From positions 42,081,979 through 42,145,978 of the forward strand of contig OX421963.1 of the NCBI GenBank assembly GCA_949128115.1: 64,000 nucleotides of DNA, in the 5' to 3' direction. Numbering within the stretch: position 1 is the first letter of the stretch; each line of letters begins with the position of its first letter. Shown piece by piece: positions 24,225 to 34,446 of the stretch. This DNA comes from Anaspis maculata. Lineage: Eukaryota; Arthropoda; Insecta; Coleoptera; Scraptiidae. Position numbers and translations under genes: made by a program. Under the pieces are notes generated by a model. The model was not told where the DNA came from. It did not search any database and was given only the letters and a program-made list of their open reading frames with translations.

Positions 24225-27200
24225 ACGCCCAGCGACGAACCCACCGCTAAACGTGAAAGTGAACGCGCCTTAGAAAGACCGAGAAAGATCTCAAATGATA
24301 ATGATTATCAAGTAAGAAAAGTGAAGTGTGACAGGTTGCGTGGATCACTATGGGATCAACCTTTGAATATTTGTTTTTGGAATTCTAGGGGATACAATAA
24401 TTTGTGGGGGTTGGATCGGGACGAGATTGGGGGCATTGTAAAATTTGATGTTATATGTATTATTGAAACTTTCTTGGCTACGCCATTGACTAATCTGCCA
24501 CCTTTTTTATTAAATTATAACCCTTTTTATTGTAATGCGATAAAAGATAAGGCAAAAGGTAGAGCTAGTGGAGGGATTCTGATTTTGATATCAAAAAAAC
24601 TGTGCAGCGTGGATGAGGTTGTTGTTGTTGATGATTGTTCGTTTTGGCTGATGATAAGATTGAGAGTTTATGGGCGTTATTTTATAATAGGCTCATTTTA
24701 TCTTAGGCCGGATTTAGACACAAAATATTGTATAGAAAGCACAGAAGACTCTATCCGGGACATTACAATTGCATTCCCTGATGACTGTATAATTCTGGGC
24801 GGGGATTTCAACGGCAGAATTGGCGATTTGAATAGCTTTCGCAATGATAATGATACGGAGAACTTTCGATTCGTGACAGACAACTTGAGCGTCGAAAGAT
24901 CATCTGTTGACAAGGTTTGTAGTCTCAGAGGTACTATGCTAGTTGAAATGATGGAGGACCTGGGGTACTTTGTTTTGAACGGCCGGTCGCGTTCCGATAG
25001 TCCTGGTCAACTGACGTGCATGGGTAGCGTCGGGGGGAGTGTGGTTGACTTGGTGTGGGTAAACTCAGCGTCGGCAGAGAGGGTGGTTGATTTTGTGGTG
25101 GAGGATTTTACGGTATGTTCGGATCACTTGCCGTGTTCGGTAAGCTTGACGTGTCATCGCGAAAAAGTAAATACGGAGTCTGCTCAGACCCGAAACATTG
25201 CGGGGGACGTTTTTGTGTGGCGTGACGATCTCCAAGCATCGTATGCTAGTGTTTTGTCTAGATCGTATAGGTTGCATTTGAATATGGCTGAACATGCTCT
25301 GCAGGAAATCTCCGACAATTTACTCAAGGCGATAGATGAGGTGTCCGCCTTCTTGGGGATGAAATGTCGTAGAACGGGGAGAACCCAAAGATACCTAAAG
25401 CATTAACCCTGGTTCGACAGTGAATGCCGTGACTTGAAACGGACTCTGAAATCCACATTTAAACTATGCAAAAGGGATGGTTTTAATAAAGTGAATCTAG
25501 AGGGGTACCATAAAATAAAGCTTGAATTCAAAAAGAAAAAAAATGAAAAAAGAAAAGCCTATTGGTCAGAGATAAAAATGAAATTAAAAAATATAGACAG
25601 CCCGGATAGCTTCTGGAAAACGGTGAATAGGTTCAAGGTGAGGCCTAGCGGCGCGGATGATGTTTCTCTGTCGGAATGGGAAACTTACTATCGAAACTTC
25701 TATCATCAGGGTTTGACATACTCCCCATCAATGAGTCTATTCTACGATGCTCAACACCCTTTCCTAGATAAATATGTGACCAAACAGGAGATACATCGTG
25801 CTTTGACTTCTAGTAAAAACAAAAAAGCAGCTGGACTGGACTCCATCACTAATGAGTTTTTCAGACACTTAAACTCTGATTGGCTAGAATATCTCCAGGG
25901 ATTGTTCAACAAAATAATGGATCATGCTCAGGTACCTGGTGGGTGGGCCGGAGTTCGAATGTGTCACATGTTTAAAAAGGGAGACTCTACAGTGCCAGAT
26001 AACTATCGAAGTATTGCATTGATTAATCACATAACGAAGATTTTCACTCGAATGTTAAACTCTAGGATGTCGTTGTATGCAGAAAGCGCAAGAATTCTGC
26101 CGGAAAGCCAGGCAGGCTTCAGAAAGGACCGTGATTGCCTGGATAACATTTTTGTACTGAAGACCGTCATACACAATAATATCCGTTTGCAGGGTCGAAA
26201 AATGTACGCACTGTTCGTGGACTTCCGGAAGGCTTTTGATTCGGTCCAACACAACCTATTGTGGCGTAGATTGTTTGAATGTGGTATAAGCGGGAAAATA
26301 ATTAGGATCATTAAATCACTTTATGAACAAGCAGAGTTACAGATCATGAATGGTCGCGGCATCTCGGGGCGTATCAAAATTACCAAAGGAGTTTTACAGG
26401 GTGATGTGATGAGCCCTCTGCTGTTCTCACTGTTTATCAGTAATATTGAAGAATTTTTTTTGTCACACGGTGCAAGAGGGGTACCGCTGAACGGTAAAAC
26501 AATGATCACAATGCTTCAATACGCAGATGACTTGGTGCTGTTCGCGGATTCCCCGGTTAACCTTCAGAACAATATAAAGATCTTGGAAATGTTTTGTGCG
26601 TCCCTCGGTCTTGAGATTAATGTTGATAAGACCAAGATAGTCATATTTAGAAAAAGTTACGCGGTTAAACGGGATGTTGGATTCTATTATGGTGGCTCAC
26701 GGGTGGAGGTTGTGAATTCCTATAGCTATCTCGGCACTATTTTTCACTACAATGGTCTCTTCAGCGAGGCATTCAACAGCAGAGCACAAAAATCAAGAAT
26801 ATGCGCAGGTACAATGATTAAGTTAGTACATGACTCAGGAATGAGCGACATAAACGCCATAATCAAGCTTTATAACTCCACTGTAGCACCAACCCTTTGC
26901 TATGCCGCCGAAGTCTGGGGACTAAGATACTTGGAAAACGCGGATGCTACCCAAAATAAATTTCTAAAAAATATCTTGTATTTACAACGATCTACTCCTG
27001 CGTATGTAATAAGAACGGAATTGTCTACCCCCAGGATAAGTTGCACGATAATCAAAAAAGCTTTGAATCTATACCTGCGTTTTTCTAAACTTGGTGACCA
27101 CCGCTTACCTAAAATAGCTCTAGACAGACTTATTGAATTGGACTCAGCAATGGGTAACAAGCCGCGGTATAATTGGTTCTCCCAACTAAAATCAAGTCTC

Positions 27201-27716
27201 GAGAGGTTCAACAGCGTCAAATTAATCACGGACGTTACCGACGTGGAAGAGGTAATCAATATTACTGAGGAGATCTCACTTGCTCAGCAACGGGAGGATG
27301 GGAATAGAGTTTTGCTCAGCACATATTGCCCAAACTATAAATTTGTGTTGAACAGTAACTCGTATTTTTTCAATAACAGCAATTCTTATTTATTTTCCAA
27401 CACCAGTTTGTCCATTAAAAGATGCTTGGCCCAGATCCGAACGTGTAACAAGGATGTCTTATTTCTGTACGCTAATCGCGCCACTCACAGAATCAATCTA
27501 ACTGAAATCTGTACGATTTGCAACACATTGGAATACGAGAATCTCAGCCACATTCTCTTTGAGTGCCCTATGTACGGCTGCTTCAGGACACAATTGCTGA
27601 GGCTCAATGATGACCTATGCGAGCTTTTAGCTGATTTGAGCGCCTCGGACGCCAAACAGCTGTTCCATTTTATCCAGAATGCAATGAGACTCAGGTCCTT
27701 CATTATGAATGAATGA
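24219..27716 (+). pseudogene. LINE ORF2, endonuclease-reverse transcriptase with one nonsense codon
   Basis: Frame 24219-27716 continues ORF1's frame after its TAG. The endonuclease starts at once: CFWNSRG (about 24372), CIIET, GGDFNGR (about 24800), SVVDLVWVN and SDHLP (25119), all catalytic motifs of APE-type LINE nucleases. The linker then meets TAA at 25404-25406, just before PWFDSEC; the frame is open again to 27716. RT motifs are KKAAGLD, YRSIALINH, FVDFRKAFDSV, GVLQGDVMSPLLFSLF and YADDLVLFAD (26520, catalytic Asp pair intact), followed by GLEINVDKTK. The C-terminus has CTIC...HILFEC, the Cys/His motif of many LINE ORF2 proteins. There is no in-frame ATG between 24219 and the endonuclease start, so initiation by readthrough or a non-AUG codon is inferred. 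The TAA makes this copy probably inactive. Confidence 0.85.
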
Positions 27717-27952
27717 TGGGATGAGTGTGATGTGTGGTTGTGATCTTGTTGCTGCTGTGCTTGATGTACTTGAATAGTTACTGTGTTACTTTGTGTTTTT
27801 GTTTATTAAGTTTTTAGCCTATTTTCGCCCCTCTCTTAACTTCAATTGTCTTTCTCATGTTTTTAGATGTACCTATGCCTTGTGTGTATATTGATTATTC
27901 AAGATTATTTACCTCAACATTGCTTATGATATGCTGTATATATCGAAAAAGC

Positions 27953-27958
27953 AATAAA
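27953..27958 (+). promoter_or_regulatory. LINE poly(A) signal AATAAA
   Basis: Located about 16 bp before the ATTCTATTCTATTC-like 3' terminus of the LINE. Confidence 0.6.
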
Positions 27959-28735
27959 TCCATATTCTATTCTATTCATCATGTAGAAAAAATAAAATGA
28001 TCGAATCCATGTAAATTTTGAATTTTGGATAGTTTATTATAACAGGGGGGGGGGCGAAGCAAGGCGCAGCAGATGCAAAAAAAATAGAAACTGTTCTAAA
28101 CTGATCAGTAGAACACAACTATTCGACTTCTAAGTGTTTACGTTGAAAAAAATTATGAATTAAACTGTTGGAGGCGGCGGAATTAGTCCGATAGGTTCGG
28201 TACAAGATGCAGCAAAAATCTTTTCTCTTTTGATTCAATGCAAGAAGAAATGGACGGGGCCAACCAAGAATTTTTTTAAGGCACAAATCAATATAACAAA
28301 ACAACTATAACAATAAGATTCCATAACCATTATTGCATAATGATATTACATATTACACATTCCTATCATTTAAGCTTTTGGCCCCCAAATGATCCCGGAA
28401 AAGGGTCAAAACAAAAGCTAAAATAATGAAAATTCGGTGCTTCACTTACTGGAATTTAGCATGCATTAGAAGATAGAGGGTACAATTGTCAAAGATGATG
28501 CGATGCAGACATTTTTTGCAGTTTTTCACTTTAATGTAATGGAAGCGAAAATAAAAAGGACACGGGGCCAATGCCAAATGATGAAAATTAAAACAAGGGA
28601 CATAATGGATGTTCACTTTTTTCCGACTCAAATGCACAAAAGAAAAGGGGCCAACAATTATTATTTCACAAAAAAAAGGGACAAAAATTTGGCCCCGCCG
28701 ATGTAAGTCCTGTCCAGTCCGCCCCTGGAGCGGGT

Positions 28736-29938
28736 GAATTGCCATGACTTTTCCCTGGTCGTTGTTAGATTTTGAAGTCGTACTGCTGCAGTTCCTCTGT
28801 CCACCTTGCCTGTTGTCCCTCCGGATTCTTTATTTGGAGCAACCACGTCAGAGAATAGGATCTGTTTTCACCAAAAATCAAATCAATTTGATAACTTTTG
28901 AAAATTTATACATCAGTATAGATATGCACGTCAGATAATTATAGTAGGTATATCAAAAATACACAGATTTACACGAAGGAACAAGTACAGACACATTATA
29001 TTTACAAACGAAAGAATTGATTTAAGCTATAGAAACATTTCTCCATAAAAAAATTTCTTATTCTATTCTATTCTTCTAAGGTCTATTCTTTAAAGGTAGA
29101 TGTGCTGATAATTATTGGCTCCTTTTATGTGTGAGGGCAGAGCATTAAAGACCTGAATGCAGGCGTAGCTAGGAGATTTTTTCAAAAAGCGCTGTTATGT
29201 AGGGTTCAATGAGCCCCCTCCACTTGTAGGATAATTATGGTAACTATTATTAGTTTTAAACAGACTTGGATTACACAGGTCAACAAAGTGATTTTTTTTT
29301 GTGCCTGGGTTGATTTTTTGATTTTATTAAATGTCATGAGTCAAAATAGTGGAAAAACAACCACATCCTCATCGAAGTTTGCTTTTGTAATATTGGTAGG
29401 TACTAATGAAACATATTTCATATCATGAATAAAAACAGAAAATCAGTTTATATGGAGACGGAGGGAAATTCTGACGTTTATGGGTCATCTATATTAGAGT
29501 CTAGAGTACTCTGGAGTCGCAAAAACGATAGTCAAGTGTTTTATTTGACATTTGTAGAAAATTGAAAATGCAAAAAAAAATTAAAAAATGTCAAGTTCTC
29601 ATGATCATAATAGGAAGAGTCAAGGGCTTCATTTCTGATTTTTTTAAATTATTTTGTACTAATTTTGTGTGGAAGTTAACAAAAAGAACATAATTATGTA
29701 TACAATTTTTTTCTTAATTTTGTTCAACAAGTGAATTATCAAAATCGATATTCTCATAAATTTTTAAATATGTCAAAAGCAACCTTCCTTGTGAGAATTT
29801 TTCTGGTAAATTTGACTTGAGCTACAAAATTTTGCTATACTTATCCCAGCCACAAAATTGGTGTTGACCTGTGTTATTGAAAACAAAAATGGCACAACGG
29901 TTTTTATATGTATATACAATAAAAAAGGCATCAGTTTT
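28736..29938. other. AT-rich spacer
   Basis: No gene recognised. A short TTCTTATTCTATTCTATTCTTC run at about 29056-29077 resembles the simple-repeat tail of the LINE at 27974 but has no coding sequence beside it. Confidence 0.4.
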
Positions 29939-31560
29939 TTAGCGATAACTTTGTCTAGGCTTCAGATGAAACATAAGTCCGAGAAGTCTTTTCTGAAGGA
30001 TAAAAACTTGCTTGCTTTCAACTGACCTACCCCACAGAATAACATTATAAGGCAGATGTGAGTGGGTTAAGTCATTGTACACTGACTTAAGTGTGTCTGA
30101 ATACATACATGCCAAATTTAGGCTTTTCTTCCAAATCTGAGACACACTGTTTTGTCATTATTAGGGATTAACTTACTTCTATCGCACCAATCTCAGACTT
30201 TGCCTGGACAATGGCAACCTCCAGACCCCACCTAGTGGGAGCAGACACAGCGACTGACGTATCATCAGCAAAATTTACAACAAAACCGGATTTGATGTTA
30301 ACTGAAAGATCGTCTATGAAGAGCAAAAACAAAAGAGGACCGATACGCGATCCCTGCGCTACTCCCAGGTCCATAGGGTAAACCCCAGACCAAACGTCGT
30401 CTACCTTTACAATTGTTGACCTGTAAGTCAAGAATGTCACTATCCATGACAGTATCGCACTCCTTATACCCACACTTACAACTTTGCCTCAATAAAGAAG
30501 CTATCCACCAAGTCAAATGCTTTAGTGAAATCAAAAAACAAAGCGGCTGTGAACTCATGCCGGTCAATCTTCTTATTGATGAAATCAACAAAATTGAAAG
30601 TTGCCGACTCTGTAGATCCCCCGGGTCTGAACCCATGCTGTGAGTCATCGATTATTTTTTTCTCAGTAAAAAAATCCATTATTCTACATTGAACAATTTT
30701 TTCCATCACAGCAGAAACAACTCTCAAAAGTGAGATAGGCCTGTAGTTTGGAATTGAAGTGACATCACCATTTTTGAATACAGGTGTCACTAGAGCAAGT
30801 TTAAGACATGACGGGACCGTACCACCCTTAAAAAGACATATTTATCAAATATAATAGACGAGCAATGATCTCATCACAAGTAACGAATACTTTCAGTTCG
30901 GAATTCCGTCAGTGCCCGTAGACCACTTGTTGGCTAGCGACATTATCACAGTCCGAAGTTCACTGTCAAACTCAGGCCTGAAGAACATGCTCGAGGAAAC
31001 AACATGGAAAGCAGTATAAGTACTCCGCTGTGGGTCCCCAAAACGCTGACGCGCCTGGTTGGCGGCCACTGTGGAAAAGTACCGTCCAAACCGGTCAGCC
31101 ATGGCCCGGGGATCATTGGTGATTACGTTCATCAACGTACGTTGATGAACAGTACGTTCAGAAGTCCTTGACCTGATGTTGTAGTTCACCACTCGCCAGA
31201 TTCCACGAGTAAGATTTCTGGACGTAGTGATCCTGTCCCGGTAGTAGCGCCTTCTCGTCTCCAATAGCAGCTTCCGCAGCTCTTTTTCCTTTGAATTGTA
31301 GTCTCTTTCAAGCAAAGAACAGGGGAAGTCCCTGTAGAGGCGATAGCTGTCAGCCATGCACTTCCCGTTGCTTGGAGCGCACTTGGTTTGTCATTGGTCC
31401 TCCACTCACGATCACTAGAGGCCTTTACGGGCCCGGTGATCCTGGTGGGGCAGGTTCTGTCAAAGTGATACTTGAGGATGCTAACGAAACTCTCAAATGC
31501 CAGGTCCATGCTGTCAGCTTCCTACACCGCAGCCTGGGTCGCTGCCATGATCGAGGTCCT
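29939..31560 (-). pseudogene. Third LINE relic (linker and RT), minus strand
   Basis: Read from 31560 downward: a linker segment (HFDRTCPTRITG; then LYRDFPCSLLERDYNSKEKELRKLL, 31357-30893) ending at STGTDGIPN; then RT at 30790-30476 (TPVFKNGD, NYRPISLLRV, SQHGFRPGGST, FFDFTKAFD); then 30473-30168 (GVAQGSRIGPLLFLLFIDDL, NFADDTSVAV); then a post-RT segment at 30145-29939 (YNVILWGRS, FILQKRLLGL). Each segment is in a different frame or ends at a stop, so it is dead. The FADD box is intact. It differs in sequence from the relics at 2773 and 8175 and from the LINE at 22514, so it is another Jockey/CR1-like family. No ends or target duplication are seen. Confidence 0.8.
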
Positions 31561-31832
31561 TAAATTGAGCTGGTTACGTCCGGAAAAGCTTCGTACGAAT
31601 CTTCTTCTTGGTGTAGGGCCGCGAGTGGTGCTCACGCCATTAATACGAATCGTCATCAAACGGGAGTGTCGATAGCAGATGACAAGACTCGATCGTTTTT
31701 GTTAACAAAGACTCTCGTGGGAGCCGAGAGCTTATTCTTGAGTACATATGGATCGAAAATGTCAAACAGTAACCTTTTACTCATAGAGTAAAATGTTTGG
31801 CTGTACAGGTACGGGTGGTAATGATCGAAGGC

Positions 31833-32017
31833 CAAAGCCGCTATTTATGAATCGTGTGAGAGAAGTCCCTAGGAGTAAAATGCATTCCGCAGTACACTGA
31901 TGTAGCGAGTGTTGCCTAAAATCGTGATTTTTAGGCAACTTTCGCTACAGAAGTGTAGTACGGATTATATAAAACTCCCAGGAACTTTTCTCACACGATT
32001 CAAGAATAGCGGCCCTG
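31833..32017. mobile_element. 185-bp palindromic MITE
   Basis: The left half (GCCGCTATTTATGAATCGTG ... GTTGCCTAAAATC) folds on the right half (GATTTTTAGGCAAC ... CACGATTCAAGAATAGCGGC), with the centre at about 31923 and almost no loop. The whole element can form one hairpin. No target duplication was found. Confidence 0.7.
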
Positions 32018-34160
32018 GATTGGTTCTGGATTGAGTGGGGGGGAGTGATGGAACATAGTTCCATCCGGCACGCAGCGCAGGCCTCACCTTCAAATCCATT
32101 GTATATCATTCCAATGTTGCGAAAAGTTCTCATGGACTTACGACATCTTCACAATCCTACTTTATCCTGCGATGGTTTCAGAATAATGGAGTTACTGCAA
32201 TTTATGACTGAATTTTGTGATCAAAAAAACCGGAACTCCACAAAACTTTTGAGTTTCAGTGATGAAAGGTCGGAAGTCCAATATAATTATTAAATAATGG
32301 AAAATTGTTACAAAATCAATTTTGAATGGTTCAGGATATGTTTTTGAGCAAACTTGAAAAGTTTTGATACAGACTTAATCTCCAGAATTCGAAAAGTAGC
32401 TCAGTTTTATGTGTCTCCTGTAAAATCAGTTTTTGTGGACTCACAATAAGTACAACATTTGCATCTTAAGCCGACGCTTTATCATTGATTTATGTAGGAA
32501 CCAAAATTGGTTTATCGGTCGGAAAGTGAAAAATCTCACTTTTCCGGCATGCATGGCTTCCCAAACAAGATAGACAACAATAAATCTTACGGTTAAACAC
32601 CACAAGCACTAAACCAGTAATTGAAATTACATGTATTCTCTCGTTAACAGCAATCACCACTTTCAACACAAAAAGCTATAGAAATTGTTATTTTAATGTA
32701 ACTACTTACATACCTACTTTGTAAGCATAGAGAGTTGACTCTTTCGGATTCTCGTACTGAAACTTCAATATTTTGCTGGCATCTTGCCAAGAGATCCTGC
32801 GGACAGGACCTTGTGGCGGATTCCGCCACCTTACGTGAAATGTAAAAGATATCGAATGGAAACTTGGTGCAGTAAACTCGGAATATTTATAAAATAAATA
32901 TTTACAAAAATTATTGCCCAGTTATTTTTGATGCAGCATATAAACTTGCAGTAAATCCGATTCGCAAATATTTATGAATCATTCGTACAATAAAAATCTA
33001 ATTGCGGCATTAAAACTGGTGTGGCGCATATTTTTTCACAATTTCACTTATGGAAATTGGAAATTAAAACCTTAACGATCGCGCTTATCGAAAAAGTATT
33101 GAGTTGAAAATATGTGGAATGCAGTTTTTGTGACCTCTGTATACACTACTTGTATATTTCTCGCTGTAGGTATGTATGAAATTCATTATCATATACCTAA
33201 TTGCATGCGCGCATGGTATCAGTATTCGGTATCCCTGCTATAAAGGCCCATTAATCTAGGATTTATCGGTAATTGAATATTTCAAAATATAAAGGTTTTT
33301 TGTGTGGGAGGACTGACGTCCACTCGAGCTTTTCCTCCCCCATGCGCTGCCGTTGAATTGAATTATAATTGTCGCCTTTAAATTATTCGAGAGGCATTTA
33401 ACGCGATAGCTATTTTTCAAATGCAGAGCGGAAAAACTGCCAAAAAAAAAACACAGGGCCATGCATATAGCCGTTTTGAAGTGAAATGTGTAGCAGAAGC
33501 AGGCAGAATTCTAATAATCCTCTCTTTTAATTAATCATTTGCCTTGCGAATTGTGTCCGATATATCCCTACCTGATGGGTTGTACCTAAATGTGATGGGA
33601 TCACGAAACGCTAGGGGCAATAAGGTTTCCTTTTCAACGTCAGTAGCAAATTCAGGTAATTTGTTATCAGATTTAGTGCTAATTGCAGGACTGACAGTTG
33701 GATGTAAAAAAGGGGTAATGGCTTTTCAACACTGAATAAACAAGTTTGAATTGACGATTGATGGCTTGTTGGATTGTTCTTTTCCATATTGACAGCGTGA
33801 ACGAACAAGTATCTGATTCACCATCTAAAAGTGTTTATGCGAAATAGAAATAGGACCCTTCTTCATCAAAACGCTTCCCCTTCAATACATTTTGGAAAAT
33901 TAAAAACTAATCTTTGATATTGTTACGATATCTCGCGTACTGGTTCGAATATGATTGTGACGATTATTTTAAAACATACACTGTTTGTTTCTGCGTACTA
34001 CAATCAATAAATAACGCCAACAATTTACTTGGAATTATTTCGCAGGTACTTCGCTTGTTTCGCACTCGTTACACCACTTCGCATTCCAATTCAATACTGC
34101 CGCGAGCTCCCGGTTGACGCCTTATACATATAAGGTCTCCGAACAGCGTTCCCGAGCTTT
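32018..34160. other. Spacer, no recognisable gene
   Basis: AT-rich sequence. ORFs of 60-82 codons only (e.g. 32045-32293) with no recognisable motif. No shared repeats seen. Confidence 0.4.
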
Positions 34161-34164
34161 CTGT

Positions 34165-34446
34165 CCACTTCCAGAAATTTCCATAGCGACCCGGTATATG
34201 CGGTTTCTAGACCATTCCTGAATAATCACACACAACTTCCGCGTGTTTTCCATGTGTTCTGGAATCTGCACCTCCGCCAAAGTGGACAGATGTACCTTGA
34301 TCGAACGTTGAAGTCTCCATGCATTTCAATGCCTCCTCGCACACTCTAGAAATGTCCAGAGCTCCACACATTTGTACACTGCGGCCGTGGATGGAAGAAT
34401 CCAGAAATATCGCGTGTTTACCAATATGCACGGGAAAGCCGCTCGT
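34165..34446 (+). repeat. Dispersed repeat, copy A (interrupted)
   Basis: Matches 46905-47186 with shared blocks: AAATTTCCATAG.GACC, CACCTCCGCCAA, CGAGCGTTGAAGTCTCC-like, AGAAATGTCCAGAGCTCC and GCCGCTCGT. Its continuation after CGT is found beyond the foldback insertion at 36830 (CGTAACAATATTATAAT). Confidence 0.65.

Larger units (their letters stand above)
22514..27974 (+). mobile_element. Nearly intact 5.46-kb LINE (APE-type, Jockey-like) with 16-bp target duplication
   Basis: The element lies between two copies of TTCATCATGTAGAAAA (22498-22513 and 27975-27990). It has a 313-bp 5' UTR, ORF1 with three CCHC knuckles, ORF2 with apurinic-type endonuclease, RT and a C-terminal Cys/His motif, a 258-bp 3' UTR with AATAAA at about 27953, and an ATTCTATTCTATTC-type 3' tail. 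The full 5' UTR suggests it is not 5'-truncated. Both ORFs lie in one continuous frame, separated by a UAG; one further nonsense codon lies inside ORF2. Confidence 0.9.
22352..28727. mobile_element. Non-autonomous hAT-like element hosting a LINE
   Basis: The left end CAGGGGCGGACTG (22352) and right end CAGTCCGCCCCTG (to 28727) form inverted termini. Flanks are GAGCGGGC (22344-22351) and GAGCGGGT (28728-28735), an 8-bp duplication with one mismatch. Both the CAGGGGCGG terminus and the 8-bp duplication are typical of hAT elements. Subterminal GGGGCCAA/TTGGCCCC boxes recur (near 22373, 28256, 28379, 28563, 28637 and 28690). Subtracting the inserted LINE leaves about 0.9 kb with no transposase ORF. 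Confidence 0.7.

Noticed and set aside
24321..24323. GTG at 24321 as the true ORF2 start
   Set aside because: The frame is open continuously from the ORF1 stop; GTG initiation is not usual in animals, and readthrough fits better.
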